DNA from: WHSW01 sp963740055
Lineage (GTDB): Bacteria; Actinomycetota; Thermoleophilia; Solirubrobacterales; 70-9
Direction: 5' to 3'
Length of the DNA stretch: 64,000 nucleotides
Assembly: GCA_963740055.1 (NCBI GenBank)
Contig: CAVUCL010000005.1
Location: forward strand, 620,001 to 684,000
Made by a program: the position numbers and the translations under genes. Below, piece by piece: positions 1 through 7,703 of the stretch. The notes under the pieces were generated by a model that was not told the DNA's origin, did no database searches, and was given only the letters and a program-made list of their open reading frames with translations. Each line of letters opens with the position of its first letter. Positions within the stretch are counted from its first letter, which is position 1.

Positions 1-51
1 GGCGTAGGAACCGCACTCGACGTCGTGCCAGTGGGCGACCGCATCCGTCAT
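1..51 (-). CDS. 5' end of a truncated gene (possible methyltransferase or GatD)
   Basis: Only the first 17 codons lie inside the window. The ATG (51-49) overlaps the murT stop as ATGA, so it is the next gene of the murT operon. The peptide contains WHDVECGSYA. In many actinobacteria gatD, the amidotransferase partner of MurT, follows murT. However, the VECGSYA start reminds me more of actinobacterial class I SAM methyltransferases. The identity is open. Confidence 0.4.
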   Translation of the reverse strand, partial: MTDAVAHWHDVECGSYA

Positions 52-1442
52 CGCCAGAACTCCGCCGCGAGGCCGCGTTCGGCGAGCAGCTTGCGCAGCT
101 CGATCAGGGCGGTGTAGGTGGGGAGCGCGAACAGGCGCCCGTCGGCGGCCTCCACAGCGCGATCGAGCGAGCGCTCGACCGCGGGCTCGACCTCGAGCCG
201 GCTCTCGTCGAGGCCGGCGTACTTGAGTCGCAGCGCCATCTCCGGGGCGCGGGTGCCGGCGCAGACCACGCGCCGGGCGCTCGCCGCGAGCAGCTCGAAG
301 TCGGCGTCCCAGATCCAGGAGACGTCGCGCCCGTCGGCGATCCCGTCGTTGAGCGCGAGCCAGAGGTCGAGAGTCGGCCGGTCACCGGCCTCCTGGCGCA
401 GCGTCCGCAGGACCTCGTTCGCGCCGGCGGGGTTCTTGATCAGCAGGATCGAGACCTCGACGCCCTCGACGGCGATCGTCTCCACCCGCCCGAACGCCGC
501 CTCGACGTCGCGCAGCGCGGCGACCGCCGGCTCGAGCCCGACGCCGAGTCGCAGCGCCGCGGTCAGCGCCGCGAGCCCGTTGTAGACGTTGTAGAGGCCG
601 GGGAGGGGGAGCTCGAGCTCCGCCTCGCCCTCGGGCGTGCGCACGCGGGTGCGCGAGCCGCGCATCCCGAGCAGCTCGATCGCGGTCGCGGCGACGTCCG
701 GGGAGGGCCGGTCGGCGTCGCAGTTGGGGCACGTGTAGTGGCCGAGGTGGCCGACGAAGGCGCGCTCGTAGCGATACGGCGAGCCGCAGCGGCGGCAGTG
801 CTTGGCGTCGAAGGCATGCTGGAGCTCGGGCAGGGCCTGCGAGGTGTCCTCGATCCCGAAATAGGTGACCGCGGGCCGCCGGCGCAGCTCACGGTCGCGA
901 CCGAGGTCGGCGACCAGCGGGTCGTCGGCGTTCAGGACCAGGCCGGAGCGGGCCCCGCGGGCTTCGATCATCGCCGCCCACTCGTCGGCGAGGTGCTCGA
1001 GCTCCCCGTAGCGGTCGAGCTGGTCGCGAAACAGGTTGCCGAGCACGATCAGGCGCGGGTCGAGCTCGTCGACCATTCGTGGCAGCCATGCCTCGTCGAC
1101 CTCGAACAGCCCCTCGCCGCCGCGCTGCTCGAGCAGCGCCGTGGCCACGCCCCAGGCCATGTTCGAGCCGGCGCGGTTGTGGACCGGGTCGCGGCCCGCC
1201 GCCCGCAGAGCGGTCGCGATCATGCCCGCGGTCGTCGTCTTGCCGTTCGTCGCGCTGACGATCGTCGTCCCGCCCGAGAGGTCGGCGCCGAGGCGCGCGA
1301 CCGCGTCCGGCGCCAGTCGCAGCAGCATCCGCCCCGGGAGGGTGGTGCCGCCGCCGCGACCGCTGCGCCGGCTGAGCGAGCCGGCGGCGCGCGCGAGCGC
1401 GACCTTGGCGCGAAAGCCCGTCGCTGAGCTCGACCCGCTCAT
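48..1442 (-). CDS. murT: MurT, lipid II isoglutaminyl synthase ligase subunit
   Basis: Mur-ligase family protein of 464 aa. With GatD, MurT amidates the D-Glu of lipid II at the inner face of the membrane. Seen: an ATP loop ATNGKTTT at residues 64-71, and a zinc-ribbon insertion with Cys216, Cys219, Cys238 and Cys241, which is characteristic of MurT within the Mur ligases. A central Mur ligase region and a C-terminal MurT domain (RRVVCAGTRAPEMALRLKY) follow. The start chosen is the ATG that overlaps the upstream lipid kinase stop as ATGA; the open frame extends 141 codons further but that part is antisense noise over the kinase gene. The length fits the family. Confidence 0.9.
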   Translation of the reverse strand: MSGSSSATGFRAKVALARAAGSLSRRSGRGGGTTLPGRMLLRLAPDAVARLGADLSGGTTIVSATNGKTTTAGMIATALRAAGRDPVHNRAGSNMAWGVATALLEQRGGEGLFEVDEAWLPRMVDELDPRLIVLGNLFRDQLDRYGELEHLADEWAAMIEARGARSGLVLNADDPLVADLGRDRELRRRPAVTYFGIEDTSQALPELQHAFDAKHCRRCGSPYRYERAFVGHLGHYTCPNCDADRPSPDVAATAIELLGMRGSRTRVRTPEGEAELELPLPGLYNVYNGLAALTAALRLGVGLEPAVAALRDVEAAFGRVETIAVEGVEVSILLIKNPAGANEVLRTLRQEAGDRPTLDLWLALNDGIADGRDVSWIWDADFELLAASARRVVCAGTRAPEMALRLKYAGLDESRLEVEPAVERSLDRAVEAADGRLFALPTYTALIELRKLLAERGLAAEFWR

Positions 1443-2320
1443 CGGGGCACGATCACCGTCAGGGCACCCGGCAGCACGCGCACCGTCGCCGGCAGGTCGG
1501 CGAGGTGGTCGCCGTCCGCGTAGACCGCGAACGGGCGGTCGGCGTCGATGAGGACCTGCTTCGCCCGCCACATCCGCACCTCGAGCGCCTCCTGGTGCTC
1601 GCCGTCGAAGATCTTGCGCAGTCCCTGGAGGAAGCGCAGCTTGCCGACGTTGCCGGTGGCGGCGACGTCGAGCAGGCCGTCGTCGAGCTCGGCCTGCGGG
1701 GCGGCGAGCATCCCGCCCCCGTAGGCGCTGCCGTTCGCGGCGCCGACCGTGTAGCCCGTCACTCGCTCGCGCTCCCCGTCGATCTCGAGTGTGAACGTCG
1801 CCGGCTTCCAGCTCGCCAGCGCCCGCAGGGCCGCGTAGGCGTAGACCAGGTGGCCCTTGATCCATCTGGTCTCGTTGGCGATCCGGTTGGCGTCGGAGTC
1901 GAAGCCGCAGCTCGCGATGCAGAGGAAGCGCTTGCCATTGACCTCACCGACGTCGATCTCGCGCGTCGCGCCCGCGGCGAGCACCGCGGCTCCCTGCTCG
2001 AGCTCGACCGGGATCCCGGCGGCGCGGGCGAAGTCGTTGCCGCGCCCGCCGCAGAGGACCCCCATCGGGCCACGGGTTCCCGCCAGCGTTCCGCCGACCT
2101 GGCCGATCAAGCCGTCGCCGCTCATCACGACCACGACCTCGCCCGCGGCGGCCGCCGCGGCGGCCTCGGCGCAGCCATGCTCGATCCCCTCGGTGAACAC
2201 GCGCCGGAACTCGATCCCGGCCTCGTGCAGGGCCCGCTCCGCCCGGGGCAGCAGCTCGCGCGCGCGGCCACCGCCCGCGGACGGGTTGACGAGCAGCAGG
2301 TGTGGGTCGCCGGCGGCCAT
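1439..2320 (-). CDS. Diacylglycerol/lipid kinase family protein (YegS/DagK-like)
   Basis: 293 aa, usual length for the DAGK catalytic family, which phosphorylates diacylglycerol or related lipids at the membrane. Seen: a glycine-rich NPSAGGGRA near residue 12, SGDGLIGQVGG (family GGDGT motif, here with Ser and Leu), and GGRGNDFARA, followed by the beta-sandwich half. The stop overlaps the murT start by 4 nt, so the two are probably cotranscribed. Substrate cannot be decided. The variant SGDGL could alter activity. A TAGTCT hexamer lies 13 nt before the ATG. Confidence 0.8.
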   Translation of the reverse strand: MAAGDPHLLLVNPSAGGGRARELLPRAERALHEAGIEFRRVFTEGIEHGCAEAAAAAAAGEVVVVMSGDGLIGQVGGTLAGTRGPMGVLCGGRGNDFARAAGIPVELEQGAAVLAAGATREIDVGEVNGKRFLCIASCGFDSDANRIANETRWIKGHLVYAYAALRALASWKPATFTLEIDGERERVTGYTVGAANGSAYGGGMLAAPQAELDDGLLDVAATGNVGKLRFLQGLRKIFDGEHQEALEVRMWRAKQVLIDADRPFAVYADGDHLADLPATVRVLPGALTVIVPR

Positions 2321-2336
2321 CGGGACGCGGTTGAGA

Positions 2337-2996
2337 CTAGATGAGTGATTCAGGCGGCTTGCGGGCGACGACCCAGGTCCCGGGACCGGCGGCGCCGGCG
2401 CCTGCGGGCTCGAGCCCGTGGCGCCGAAAGCCGCGATCGAGGACGCTCTGGGGCGTGTAGAACGGGGTCGCCGGGCCGCGGCTCGCGGCGATCGCCACCG
2501 CGCCGCCGGGTCGCAGCACGCGGGCGATCTCGGCGAAGAACGGAGGCATGTTGACCTGGGCGACGAGGTCGAACGACTCGTCGGGGTAGGGGAGGGCGGC
2601 CGCGTCGCCGACCTTGAACGCGATCCTCCCCTCGGGGTCGAGGCCGACCTTCGCCCGCGCCGCGCGGATCATCTCCTCGGAGAGGTCGACCCCGCGAACT
2701 CGTGCCCGCGGGTACTCGCGGGCGAGGAACAGCGCCGCCTCGCCGGTGCCGGTGCCGATCTCGAGGACCCGCTCGGGGTCGAGCGCGAGCTCGCCGGTGG
2801 CGGCGGCGAGCGCCGCGAGGTGATCGGCCGACCCGGCGCCGGTGCGCTCGTCCCAGCCCACCGCCGAGCGGTCGAAGAACGAGCGCATCGCCGGGCGCAG
2901 CGCCGGCCACAGCCATGGAAGGCGGGCGACGGTCCCGTTCAGCGCCCGGCCGATGATCCGGATCTGTGCCGGGATCTCGCGCTCGCGCTCGGCCAT
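2337..2996 (-). CDS. Class I SAM-dependent methyltransferase
   Basis: 219 aa. Motif I VLEIGTGTGEAAL near residue 80 is followed by an acidic loop GVDLSEEMIR and motif III-like ARVLRPGGAVAIA, which is the UbiE/Methyltransf_11 layout. The N-terminal 60 residues are a helical cap. The substrate cannot be inferred. It lies upstream of the lipid kinase with a 16-nt gap and is likely in the same transcript as murT. It is divergent from the cyclophilin gene, with 36 nt between the two start codons. Confidence 0.8.
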   Translation of the reverse strand: MAEREREIPAQIRIIGRALNGTVARLPWLWPALRPAMRSFFDRSAVGWDERTGAGSADHLAALAAATGELALDPERVLEIGTGTGEAALFLAREYPRARVRGVDLSEEMIRAARAKVGLDPEGRIAFKVGDAAALPYPDESFDLVAQVNMPPFFAEIARVLRPGGAVAIAASRGPATPFYTPQSVLDRGFRRHGLEPAGAGAAGPGTWVVARKPPESLI

Positions 2997-3019
2997 CTCG
3001 CGCCATCATCGCAAGCCGC

Positions 3020-3025
3020 TAGCGT
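3020..3025 (+). promoter_or_regulatory. Putative -10 (TAGCGT), leaderless start
   Basis: TAGCGT ends 7 nt before the GTG start at 3033; no Shine-Dalgarno sequence is visible. The spacing places the transcript start at or next to the start codon. No clear -35. Confidence 0.45.
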
Positions 3026-3032
3026 TCCGCGG

Positions 3033-3692
3033 GTGCGATTCCTCGCTCCTCGGCTCGTCGCGCTCGCCCTCAGCGCCGCCCTCGTCGGCGGCTGCGGCGA
3101 CGACGACGAGAGCGAACCGACCTCGACCACGGCCGAGGGTGAGTGCCCGCAGGTTGAGGTGCCGGCGCCCAAGGACGAGCGCTTCCGCAAGCCGCAGCGG
3201 GTGCTGCAGCGGGGCGAGCCGGCGACCGCGACGGTCGAGACGAGCTGCGGCACGTTCGCGATCGAGCTCGACACCGAGCGCTCGCCGCAGACCGCGAACT
3301 CGTTCGCCTTCCTCGCCGAGGAGGGCTTCTACGACGACACCATCTTCCACCGGATCGCGCCCGGGTTCGTGATCCAGGGCGGCGATCCGCAGGGCACCGG
3401 CACCGGCGGGCCCGGCTACTCGGTCCGCGAGCCGCCGCCGCAGCGCACGACCTACACGAACGGCCTCGTCGCGATGGCGAAGACCTCGGTCGAGCCCCCG
3501 GGGACGTCGGGGAGCCAGTTCTTCGTCGTCACCGCTCCCGCGGACGCGGGCCTGCCGCCGGACTACGCCGTGCTCGGCGAGGTGACCGAGGGCCTCGACG
3601 TGGTCGAGACGATCGGCGAGCTCGGCAACCCGGCGACCGAGCAGCCGCTGCAGGCGGTGACGATCGATCGCGTCACCATCGACGCCGGCTGA
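3033..3692 (+). CDS. Cyclophilin-type peptidyl-prolyl isomerase, lipoprotein
   Basis: 219 aa from GTG 3033, catalysing cis-trans isomerisation of Xaa-Pro bonds outside the membrane. The N-terminus is a lipoprotein signal ending in the lipobox LVGGC with the lipidated Cys at residue 21, followed by an acidic D/E/S/T linker. The cyclophilin domain fills the second part: FHRIAPGFVIQGGDP, GTGGPGY and GSQFFVV are the active-site and fold motifs. A longer in-frame opening upstream is antisense to the methyltransferase and has no support. The gene is 10 nt upstream of the peroxiredoxin gene and probably cotranscribed with it. Confidence 0.88.
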   Translation: MRFLAPRLVALALSAALVGGCGDDDESEPTSTTAEGECPQVEVPAPKDERFRKPQRVLQRGEPATATVETSCGTFAIELDTERSPQTANSFAFLAEEGFYDDTIFHRIAPGFVIQGGDPQGTGTGGPGYSVREPPPQRTTYTNGLVAMAKTSVEPPGTSGSQFFVVTAPADAGLPPDYAVLGEVTEGLDVVETIGELGNPATEQPLQAVTIDRVTIDAG

Positions 3693-3702
3693 CTCGGCGA
3701 CG

Positions 3703-4161
3703 ATGGCGAAGCTCGGCATCGGCGACCCGGCACCGCAGTTCGCGCTCGAGGGCACCGGCGGCGAGACCTACCGGCTCGCCGACTATCGCGGCGACTGGAC
3801 GATCCTCGCCTTCTACCCCGGCGACTTCACGCCGGTCTGCACGAGTCAGTTCTGCTCCTACCGTGACGCCGCCGACCACCTCGACGAGCTCGACGCCGAG
3901 GTGCTCGGGATCTCGCCGCAGTCGATCGACTCGCACGAGCGGTTCACCGCCGAGCACGGCCTCACCGTGCCGCTGCTGGCCGACCCCGACCACGCCACCG
4001 CCCGTGCCTACGGTGTCCTCGGCCGCGCCGGCCTCGTTCGGCGCTCGATCTTCATCGTCGATCCCGAGGGCATCATCCGCTACCGCCACGTCGCCCTGCT
4101 CGGCCTCCGCTACAAGGACGTCGAGCACCTGGCGAGCGCGCTCGCGCTCGCGCGGGGTTGA
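3703..4161 (+). CDS. bcp: Peroxiredoxin, BCP/PrxQ type
   Basis: 152 aa thiol peroxidase that reduces hydroperoxides using thioredoxin. The peroxidatic Cys46 lies in TPVCTSQFC and the resolving Cys51 is five residues later, which is the BCP alpha-2 type arrangement. YPGDFTPVC matches the conserved PxxxTxxC active site. Length fits. It follows the secreted cyclophilin by 10 nt and the hydrolase GTG follows one base after its TGA, so the three form one operon. No signal peptide, so cytosolic. Confidence 0.9.
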   Translation: MAKLGIGDPAPQFALEGTGGETYRLADYRGDWTILAFYPGDFTPVCTSQFCSYRDAADHLDELDAEVLGISPQSIDSHERFTAEHGLTVPLLADPDHATARAYGVLGRAGLVRRSIFIVDPEGIIRYRHVALLGLRYKDVEHLASALALARG

Positions 4162-4162
4162 G

Positions 4163-5023
4163 GTGACGACCCCGGCGTTGGAGCCGACGCCGTTCACCGT
4201 CGCGGGGGACGGGGTCGAGCTCGCGGGCGAGGAGGTGGGGGAGGGGGTGCCGATCGTCCTCGCCCACGGGCTCACGGCGGCGCGGCGTTACGTCGTCCAC
4301 GGCTCGCGCACGCTGCCGCGAGCGGGGTTTCGGACGATCGCCTACGACGCTCGCGGGCACGGGGAGTCGGCGCCCGCTCCCGACGGCGGGGGGTACGCCT
4401 ATCCCGAGCTCGCCGCCGACCTCGCGGCTCTGATCGACGAGCTCGAGCCGCAGCGGCCGGTCGTGCTCGCCGGGCACTCGATGGGGGCCCATACCCTGAC
4501 CGCGCACGCGCTCGCGGCGCCGGAGCGGATCGCGGCGCTGGTGATCGTCGGCCCGGCCCAGCTCGGCGCCGCCGCGCCGCAGGAGAGCCTCGAGTACTGG
4601 GACCGGCTCGCCGACGGGCTCGCCGAGGGCGGCGTCGACGGGTTCGTCGCCGCTTATGACCGCGACCTCGACCCGCGCTGGCGCGAGACGCTGCTGCGGA
4701 TCACGCGCGACCGGCTCTCGATCCACCGCCATCCGGCCGCGGTCGCCCAGGCGCTACGCGAGGTGCCGCGCTCGCCGCCCTTCGACGGCCTCTCCGAGCT
4801 CGAGTTCTGCGAGCTGCCGGCGCTCGTCGTCGCCAGCCACGACGAGGCCGATCCCGGACACCCCTACGGCGTCGCCGAGGCCTGGGCGGAGCGACTGCCG
4901 CGATCGACCCTGGTCAGCGAGTCCCCGGGCGAGTCGCCGCTCGCCTGGCAGGGCGGCAAGCTCTCGCGCGAGATCGTCGCCTTCTGCGAGCGCCCCGAGG
5001 TCGCCGAGCGGCTCGCCGGCTAG
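4163..5023 (+). CDS. Alpha/beta hydrolase
   Basis: 286 aa from the GTG at 4163. Seen: the oxyanion-hole LAHGLTAA, the strand-loop YDARGHGESA, and the nucleophile elbow GHSMG with Ser106. The acid is probably in the stretch after LPALVVASHDEAD. A His-containing C-terminal loop is less obvious: the end reads SPGESPLAWQGGKLSREI and lacks the usual GH. The catalytic His is therefore uncertain. Substrate unknown. No signal peptide. It ends 4 nt before the convergent DUF3052 gene. Confidence 0.75.
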   Translation: MTTPALEPTPFTVAGDGVELAGEEVGEGVPIVLAHGLTAARRYVVHGSRTLPRAGFRTIAYDARGHGESAPAPDGGGYAYPELAADLAALIDELEPQRPVVLAGHSMGAHTLTAHALAAPERIAALVIVGPAQLGAAAPQESLEYWDRLADGLAEGGVDGFVAAYDRDLDPRWRETLLRITRDRLSIHRHPAAVAQALREVPRSPPFDGLSELEFCELPALVVASHDEADPGHPYGVAEAWAERLPRSTLVSESPGESPLAWQGGKLSREIVAFCERPEVAERLAG

Positions 5024-5027
5024 ATGA

Positions 5028-5450
5028 TCACTCATCCAGAACCCGGGATCGGTTCTCGAGCCGGTGCACGAGCCGCAGGCCGGACCAGGTGGCGTCGATC
5101 GCGCAGACCTTGTTGTCGACGACCCCCAGCGGCAGCGCGAGCTCGCGGACGACGTCCTCGGTGATGTCCGTGTCGACGCCGGAGGAGCGCTTCGGCCAGG
5201 CGACCCAGAGCCCGCCGTCGGGGAAGATCGCCGCCACGAGGCGATCGAGGTCGCGACCGAGCTTGCGCCGGGCGCTGAAGAACGCGACCACGAGGTCGAG
5301 TGGTGGGGTCGCGCGCCGTTTTATGACAACTCCGTCGGGGAGCTCGCCGAGCGCCCCGGCGAAGGTCTCGGGCGCGTTGCGGAAGGCGACCGAGGCGCCG
5401 GGCTTGATCCCGAGCTTCCGCGGCAGCGGCGTCCCCGAGTAACCGGTCAC
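5028..5450 (-). CDS. DUF3052-family protein
   Basis: 140 aa. Begins MTGYSGTPLPRKLGIKPG, the typical start of the actinobacterial DUF3052 family, and contains LWVAWPKRSSGVDTDITED and VCAIDATWSGLRLVHR in the C-terminal half. The function of the family is not known to me. No membrane segment or signal. Convergent with the hydrolase and divergent from the PRC-barrel gene, with a 21-nt intergenic gap. Confidence 0.7.
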   Translation of the reverse strand: MTGYSGTPLPRKLGIKPGASVAFRNAPETFAGALGELPDGVVIKRRATPPLDLVVAFFSARRKLGRDLDRLVAAIFPDGGLWVAWPKRSSGVDTDITEDVVRELALPLGVVDNKVCAIDATWSGLRLVHRLENRSRVLDE

Positions 5451-5460
5451 CGCCTCAATC

Positions 5461-5466
5461 TATGCT
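5461..5466 (+). promoter_or_regulatory. Putative -10 (TATGCT), leaderless start
   Basis: TATGCT ends 5 nt before the tandem GTG GTG at 5472-5477. No Shine-Dalgarno sequence. Supports a GTG start here. Confidence 0.5.
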
Positions 5467-5471
5467 CTCGA

Positions 5472-5813
5472 GTGGTGATCGACGACGGCAACGCAATCCA
5501 CTACGCGGCGGTCGAGCCGGGCACGCCCGTCTACAGCGCCGACGGTAGCGTGGTCGGGACCGTGGACCAGGTCGTCGACAACTACCGCGAGCACATCCTC
5601 GACGGGATCGTGCTCCGGACCGAGGGCGGCGAGCTGCGCTTCGTCGACGCCCCCGAGGTCGGCAGGACGGCGGAGCGCGGAGTGACGCTGACCATCGACG
5701 CGTCCGAGGTCGCGCGCCTCGGGCCGCCGGAGGAGGGGGCCGGGAGCTTTCGCGCCGATCCCCGGGGAGGAAAGCTGTCGCGGCTGCTCGGCCGCGGCTG
5801 GAAGCGGGATTAG
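5472..5813 (+). CDS. PRC-barrel-like domain protein
   Basis: 113 aa from GTG 5472 (or the adjacent GTG 5475). The middle part (PGTPVYSADGSVVGTVDQVVDN, then HILDGIVLRTEGGELRFVDAPEV) has the beta-rich pattern of PRC-barrel domains, which act as small adaptor modules. The basic C-terminus KLSRLLGRGWKRD could contact nucleic acid or membrane. No signal peptide. The function is unknown; the anti-sigma gene starts 30 nt downstream, so the two may be cotranscribed. Confidence 0.55.
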   Translation: MVIDDGNAIHYAAVEPGTPVYSADGSVVGTVDQVVDNYREHILDGIVLRTEGGELRFVDAPEVGRTAERGVTLTIDASEVARLGPPEEGAGSFRADPRGGKLSRLLGRGWKRD

Positions 5814-5843
5814 CCGTTTCGAAAGGGGGGTACAGAGTCCGCC

Positions 5844-6659
5844 GTGGGTGTCGACGCAAGAGTTGAGTTCGCCCTGCCCGCAAGGGCCGAGAACGTCTCG
5901 CTGGTCCGCCACGCCCTCGCGGGCCTCGCCGAGGCGCTCGAGATGGAGCCCTCGGAGATCGCGGACCTGAAAACCGTCGTCACCGAGGCCTGCACCAACG
6001 TCGTCGTCCACGCCTACGACGGCAGCGAACCGCCCGGGACGCTCGAGGTCGACGCCTGGCGCGAGGGCCGCTTCCTCGTCGTCACCGTGCGCGACTTCGG
6101 CGAGGGCATCCGCCCGCTGGCCGACGTCGAGCGCCGCAGCCTGCGCCTCGGCCTGCCGCTGATCGCCGCACTCACCGAGAGCTTCGAGGTCAGCGGCGGG
6201 CCCGGCCACGGGACCGAGGTGACGATGCGCCTGCCGATCACCGCCAACGGCGCCGCGGCGAACGGGCACGCCGATCGCGAGCCGGTCACCGACGCGCGGA
6301 TCAGGCTCGCCGCCGGCGACCTGCTCGCCCCGGTGCTCTCGCGCGTGATCTCGATGTTCGCGACGCGCGCCGACCTCTCGGTCGACGAGCTCTCCGACGC
6401 GGTGCTGATCAGCGACGCGATCTCGGCCCAGGGCCCGGAGGGCTTCCCCGACGGCACCGCCCAGATCGCGGTCAGCGAGGAGGCGAACGCGTTCCGGATC
6501 CGGGTCGGGCCGCTGAGCGAGGGCGGCGGACGGCGCCTGCTGGACGGCTTTCAGATCCCCGCTCTCGGCGCCAGCCTCGAGTCGCTCGCCGACGAGGTCG
6601 CGATCGAGCCCACCGGCGACGGCGAGCTGCTGGTGCTGAAGATCGGGCGCGCGGGCTAG
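5844..6659 (+). CDS. GHKL ATPase anti-sigma factor (RsbW/SpoIIAB-like), two-domain
   Basis: 271 aa from GTG 5844, about twice a usual RsbW. The N-terminal domain has the N box TEACTNVVVHAY (Glu48, Asn52), the G1 box VRDFGEGIRP (Asp84) and a C-terminal G box GGPGHGTEVTM. Such proteins bind and inhibit a SigB/F-type sigma and phosphorylate an STAS anti-anti-sigma. The second half (about 145-271) repeats the outline of a GHKL fold (LSVDELSDAVLISDA, then LADEVAIEP) without its nucleotide boxes, so it looks like a degenerate second copy. Its stop overlaps the stop of the convergent sigma gene in a shared CTAG, which makes that sigma the likely partner. No STAS gene is in the window. Confidence 0.8.
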   Translation: MGVDARVEFALPARAENVSLVRHALAGLAEALEMEPSEIADLKTVVTEACTNVVVHAYDGSEPPGTLEVDAWREGRFLVVTVRDFGEGIRPLADVERRSLRLGLPLIAALTESFEVSGGPGHGTEVTMRLPITANGAAANGHADREPVTDARIRLAAGDLLAPVLSRVISMFATRADLSVDELSDAVLISDAISAQGPEGFPDGTAQIAVSEEANAFRIRVGPLSEGGGRRLLDGFQIPALGASLESLADEVAIEPTGDGELLVLKIGRAG

Positions 6660-7489
6660 CTCGCAGCGGGAGGCGAGGACTCGCCCTCGTCCTCGGCGGC
6701 GTCGCGGAGCTTGCCGAGCGCGCGCCGCAGGATCCGCGAGACGTGCATCTGCGAGTAGCCGACCTGGTCGGCGATCTTCGACTGGGTCAGGTCCTCGGCG
6801 AAGCGCAGGCGCAGCACCTCGCGCTCGATCTCGTCCAGGACCGCGGTGCTGGCATCGATCGCGCCCCGGTCCTCGACCAGCTCGAAGCCGGGGTCCTCGC
6901 CGCCGACCCGCTCGACCATCGGCGCCTCCTCGCCGGGCTCGGCGCCGGCCGAGGGCGCGTCGAGCGAGACCGTCCGCCGGGCGACGGTGGCCTCGAACGC
7001 CTCGAGCACGTCGGCCTCCTGGATCCCGAGCACGTCGGCGATCTCGGCGACCGTCGGCGAGCGCTCGAGCTCGTGGCTGAGCTTGGTGATCGTCGTCTCG
7101 ACGTCGCGGATCCGCTCCTGGAGGCCGCGCGGCACCCGCAGGGTCCAGACGCGGTCGCGGAAGTGGCGCCGCAGCTCGCCGAGGATCGTCGGCCCGGCGA
7201 AGGCGGCGAACGGGACGCCGCGGTCGGGGTCGAAGCGCTCGAGCGCGGCGACGAGGCCGAGGCTGGCGACCTGGAACAGATCGTCGCTGGGCTCGACGCC
7301 GCCGCTGTAGCGCATCGCGAGGCTGCGGGCGAAGGGCAGGAACCGGTTGACGAGCTCCTCGCGGGCGGCGGCGTCGCGGGTGCGCGCGTAGTTGACCAGC
7401 AGGTCGTGCTCGTCGGCGAGGGCTTCGCCCGGGCCCGGGGGCGGCGGCAGGTTGCTCGCTCGTTTTCCCTGGGATCGGTCGGAAGTCAT
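6656..7489 (-). CDS. RNA polymerase sigma factor, SigB/SigF/SigG subfamily
   Basis: 277 aa from the ATG at 7489; an upstream in-frame start would add 11 residues and is not needed. Region 2 is seen as DDLFQVASLGLVAALERFD with FAAFAGPTILGELRRHFRD, region 3 as PRGLQERIRDVETTITKL and SPTVAEIADVLGI, and region 4 as LTQSKIADQVGYSQMHVSRILRRAL. This is the stress/sporulation sigma layout without region 1.1. It is convergent with a GHKL anti-sigma gene. Its leader carries a GTTT-N16-GGGTAA promoter of the type used by SigB/F sigmas, so it probably activates its own gene. Confidence 0.9.
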   Translation of the reverse strand: MTSDRSQGKRASNLPPPPGPGEALADEHDLLVNYARTRDAAAREELVNRFLPFARSLAMRYSGGVEPSDDLFQVASLGLVAALERFDPDRGVPFAAFAGPTILGELRRHFRDRVWTLRVPRGLQERIRDVETTITKLSHELERSPTVAEIADVLGIQEADVLEAFEATVARRTVSLDAPSAGAEPGEEAPMVERVGGEDPGFELVEDRGAIDASTAVLDEIEREVLRLRFAEDLTQSKIADQVGYSQMHVSRILRRALGKLRDAAEDEGESSPPAAS

Positions 7490-7564
7490 GGAACGTGGCG
7501 CAAGATACGCGATGCGCCTCACGGCGCTCCCCGGCTTGCCCCACGACCCCTACAACGACGAAGA

Positions 7565-7586
7565 CCCGGGTGGGGGGTTACCCGGG
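7565..7586. repeat. Inverted repeat in sigma-factor leader
   Basis: CCCGGGT (7565-7571) and ACCCGGG (7580-7586) form a perfect 7-bp inverted repeat with an 8-nt loop, inside the untranslated leader between the sigma promoter and its ATG. It could be an RNA hairpin or an operator; no known riboswitch is recognised. Confidence 0.45.
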
Positions 7587-7622
7587 CCCTCGAAGTCGCC
7601 CCCGAAGGGGTGCACTCTTCGG

Positions 7623-7648
7623 TTACCCCGGGTCCCGGCGGGCAAAAC
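7623..7648 (-). promoter_or_regulatory. SigB/F-type promoter of the sigma gene
   Basis: On the minus strand, -35 GTTT (7648-7645), a 16-nt spacer, and -10 GGGTAA (7628-7623). This matches the GTTT-N15-17-GGGTAA/T promoter known for actinobacterial SigF and SigB regulons. Transcription would start near 7616, leaving a leader of about 125 nt before the sigma ATG at 7489. It implies positive autoregulation. Confidence 0.7.
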
Positions 7649-7677
7649 AGAGGCCAGGTTTACGTAACCGTTCTTAT

Positions 7678-7696
7678 CGTGCGCAGCGAGCGCACG
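7678..7696 (-). terminator. Weak stem-loop after the ABC transporter genes
   Basis: CGTGCG (7678-7683) and CGCACG (7691-7696) pair around a 7-nt loop, 7 nt after the permease stop. There is no U-tract, so at best an inefficient or Rho-assisted terminator. Confidence 0.3.
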
Positions 7697-7703
7697 CGGC
7701 GCC

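Noticed and set aside
1443..1865. N-terminal extension of MurT by 141 residues
   Set aside because: It covers the lipid kinase gene in another frame and has no family similarity; the ATGA overlap start is far better.
5816..5833. GTTT and GGGTAC before the anti-sigma gene as a SigF promoter
   Set aside because: The spacer is only 8 nt; 15-17 nt is needed.
7490..7703. Known riboswitch in the sigma leader
   Set aside because: The repeats are simple palindromes; no conserved riboswitch core is recognised.
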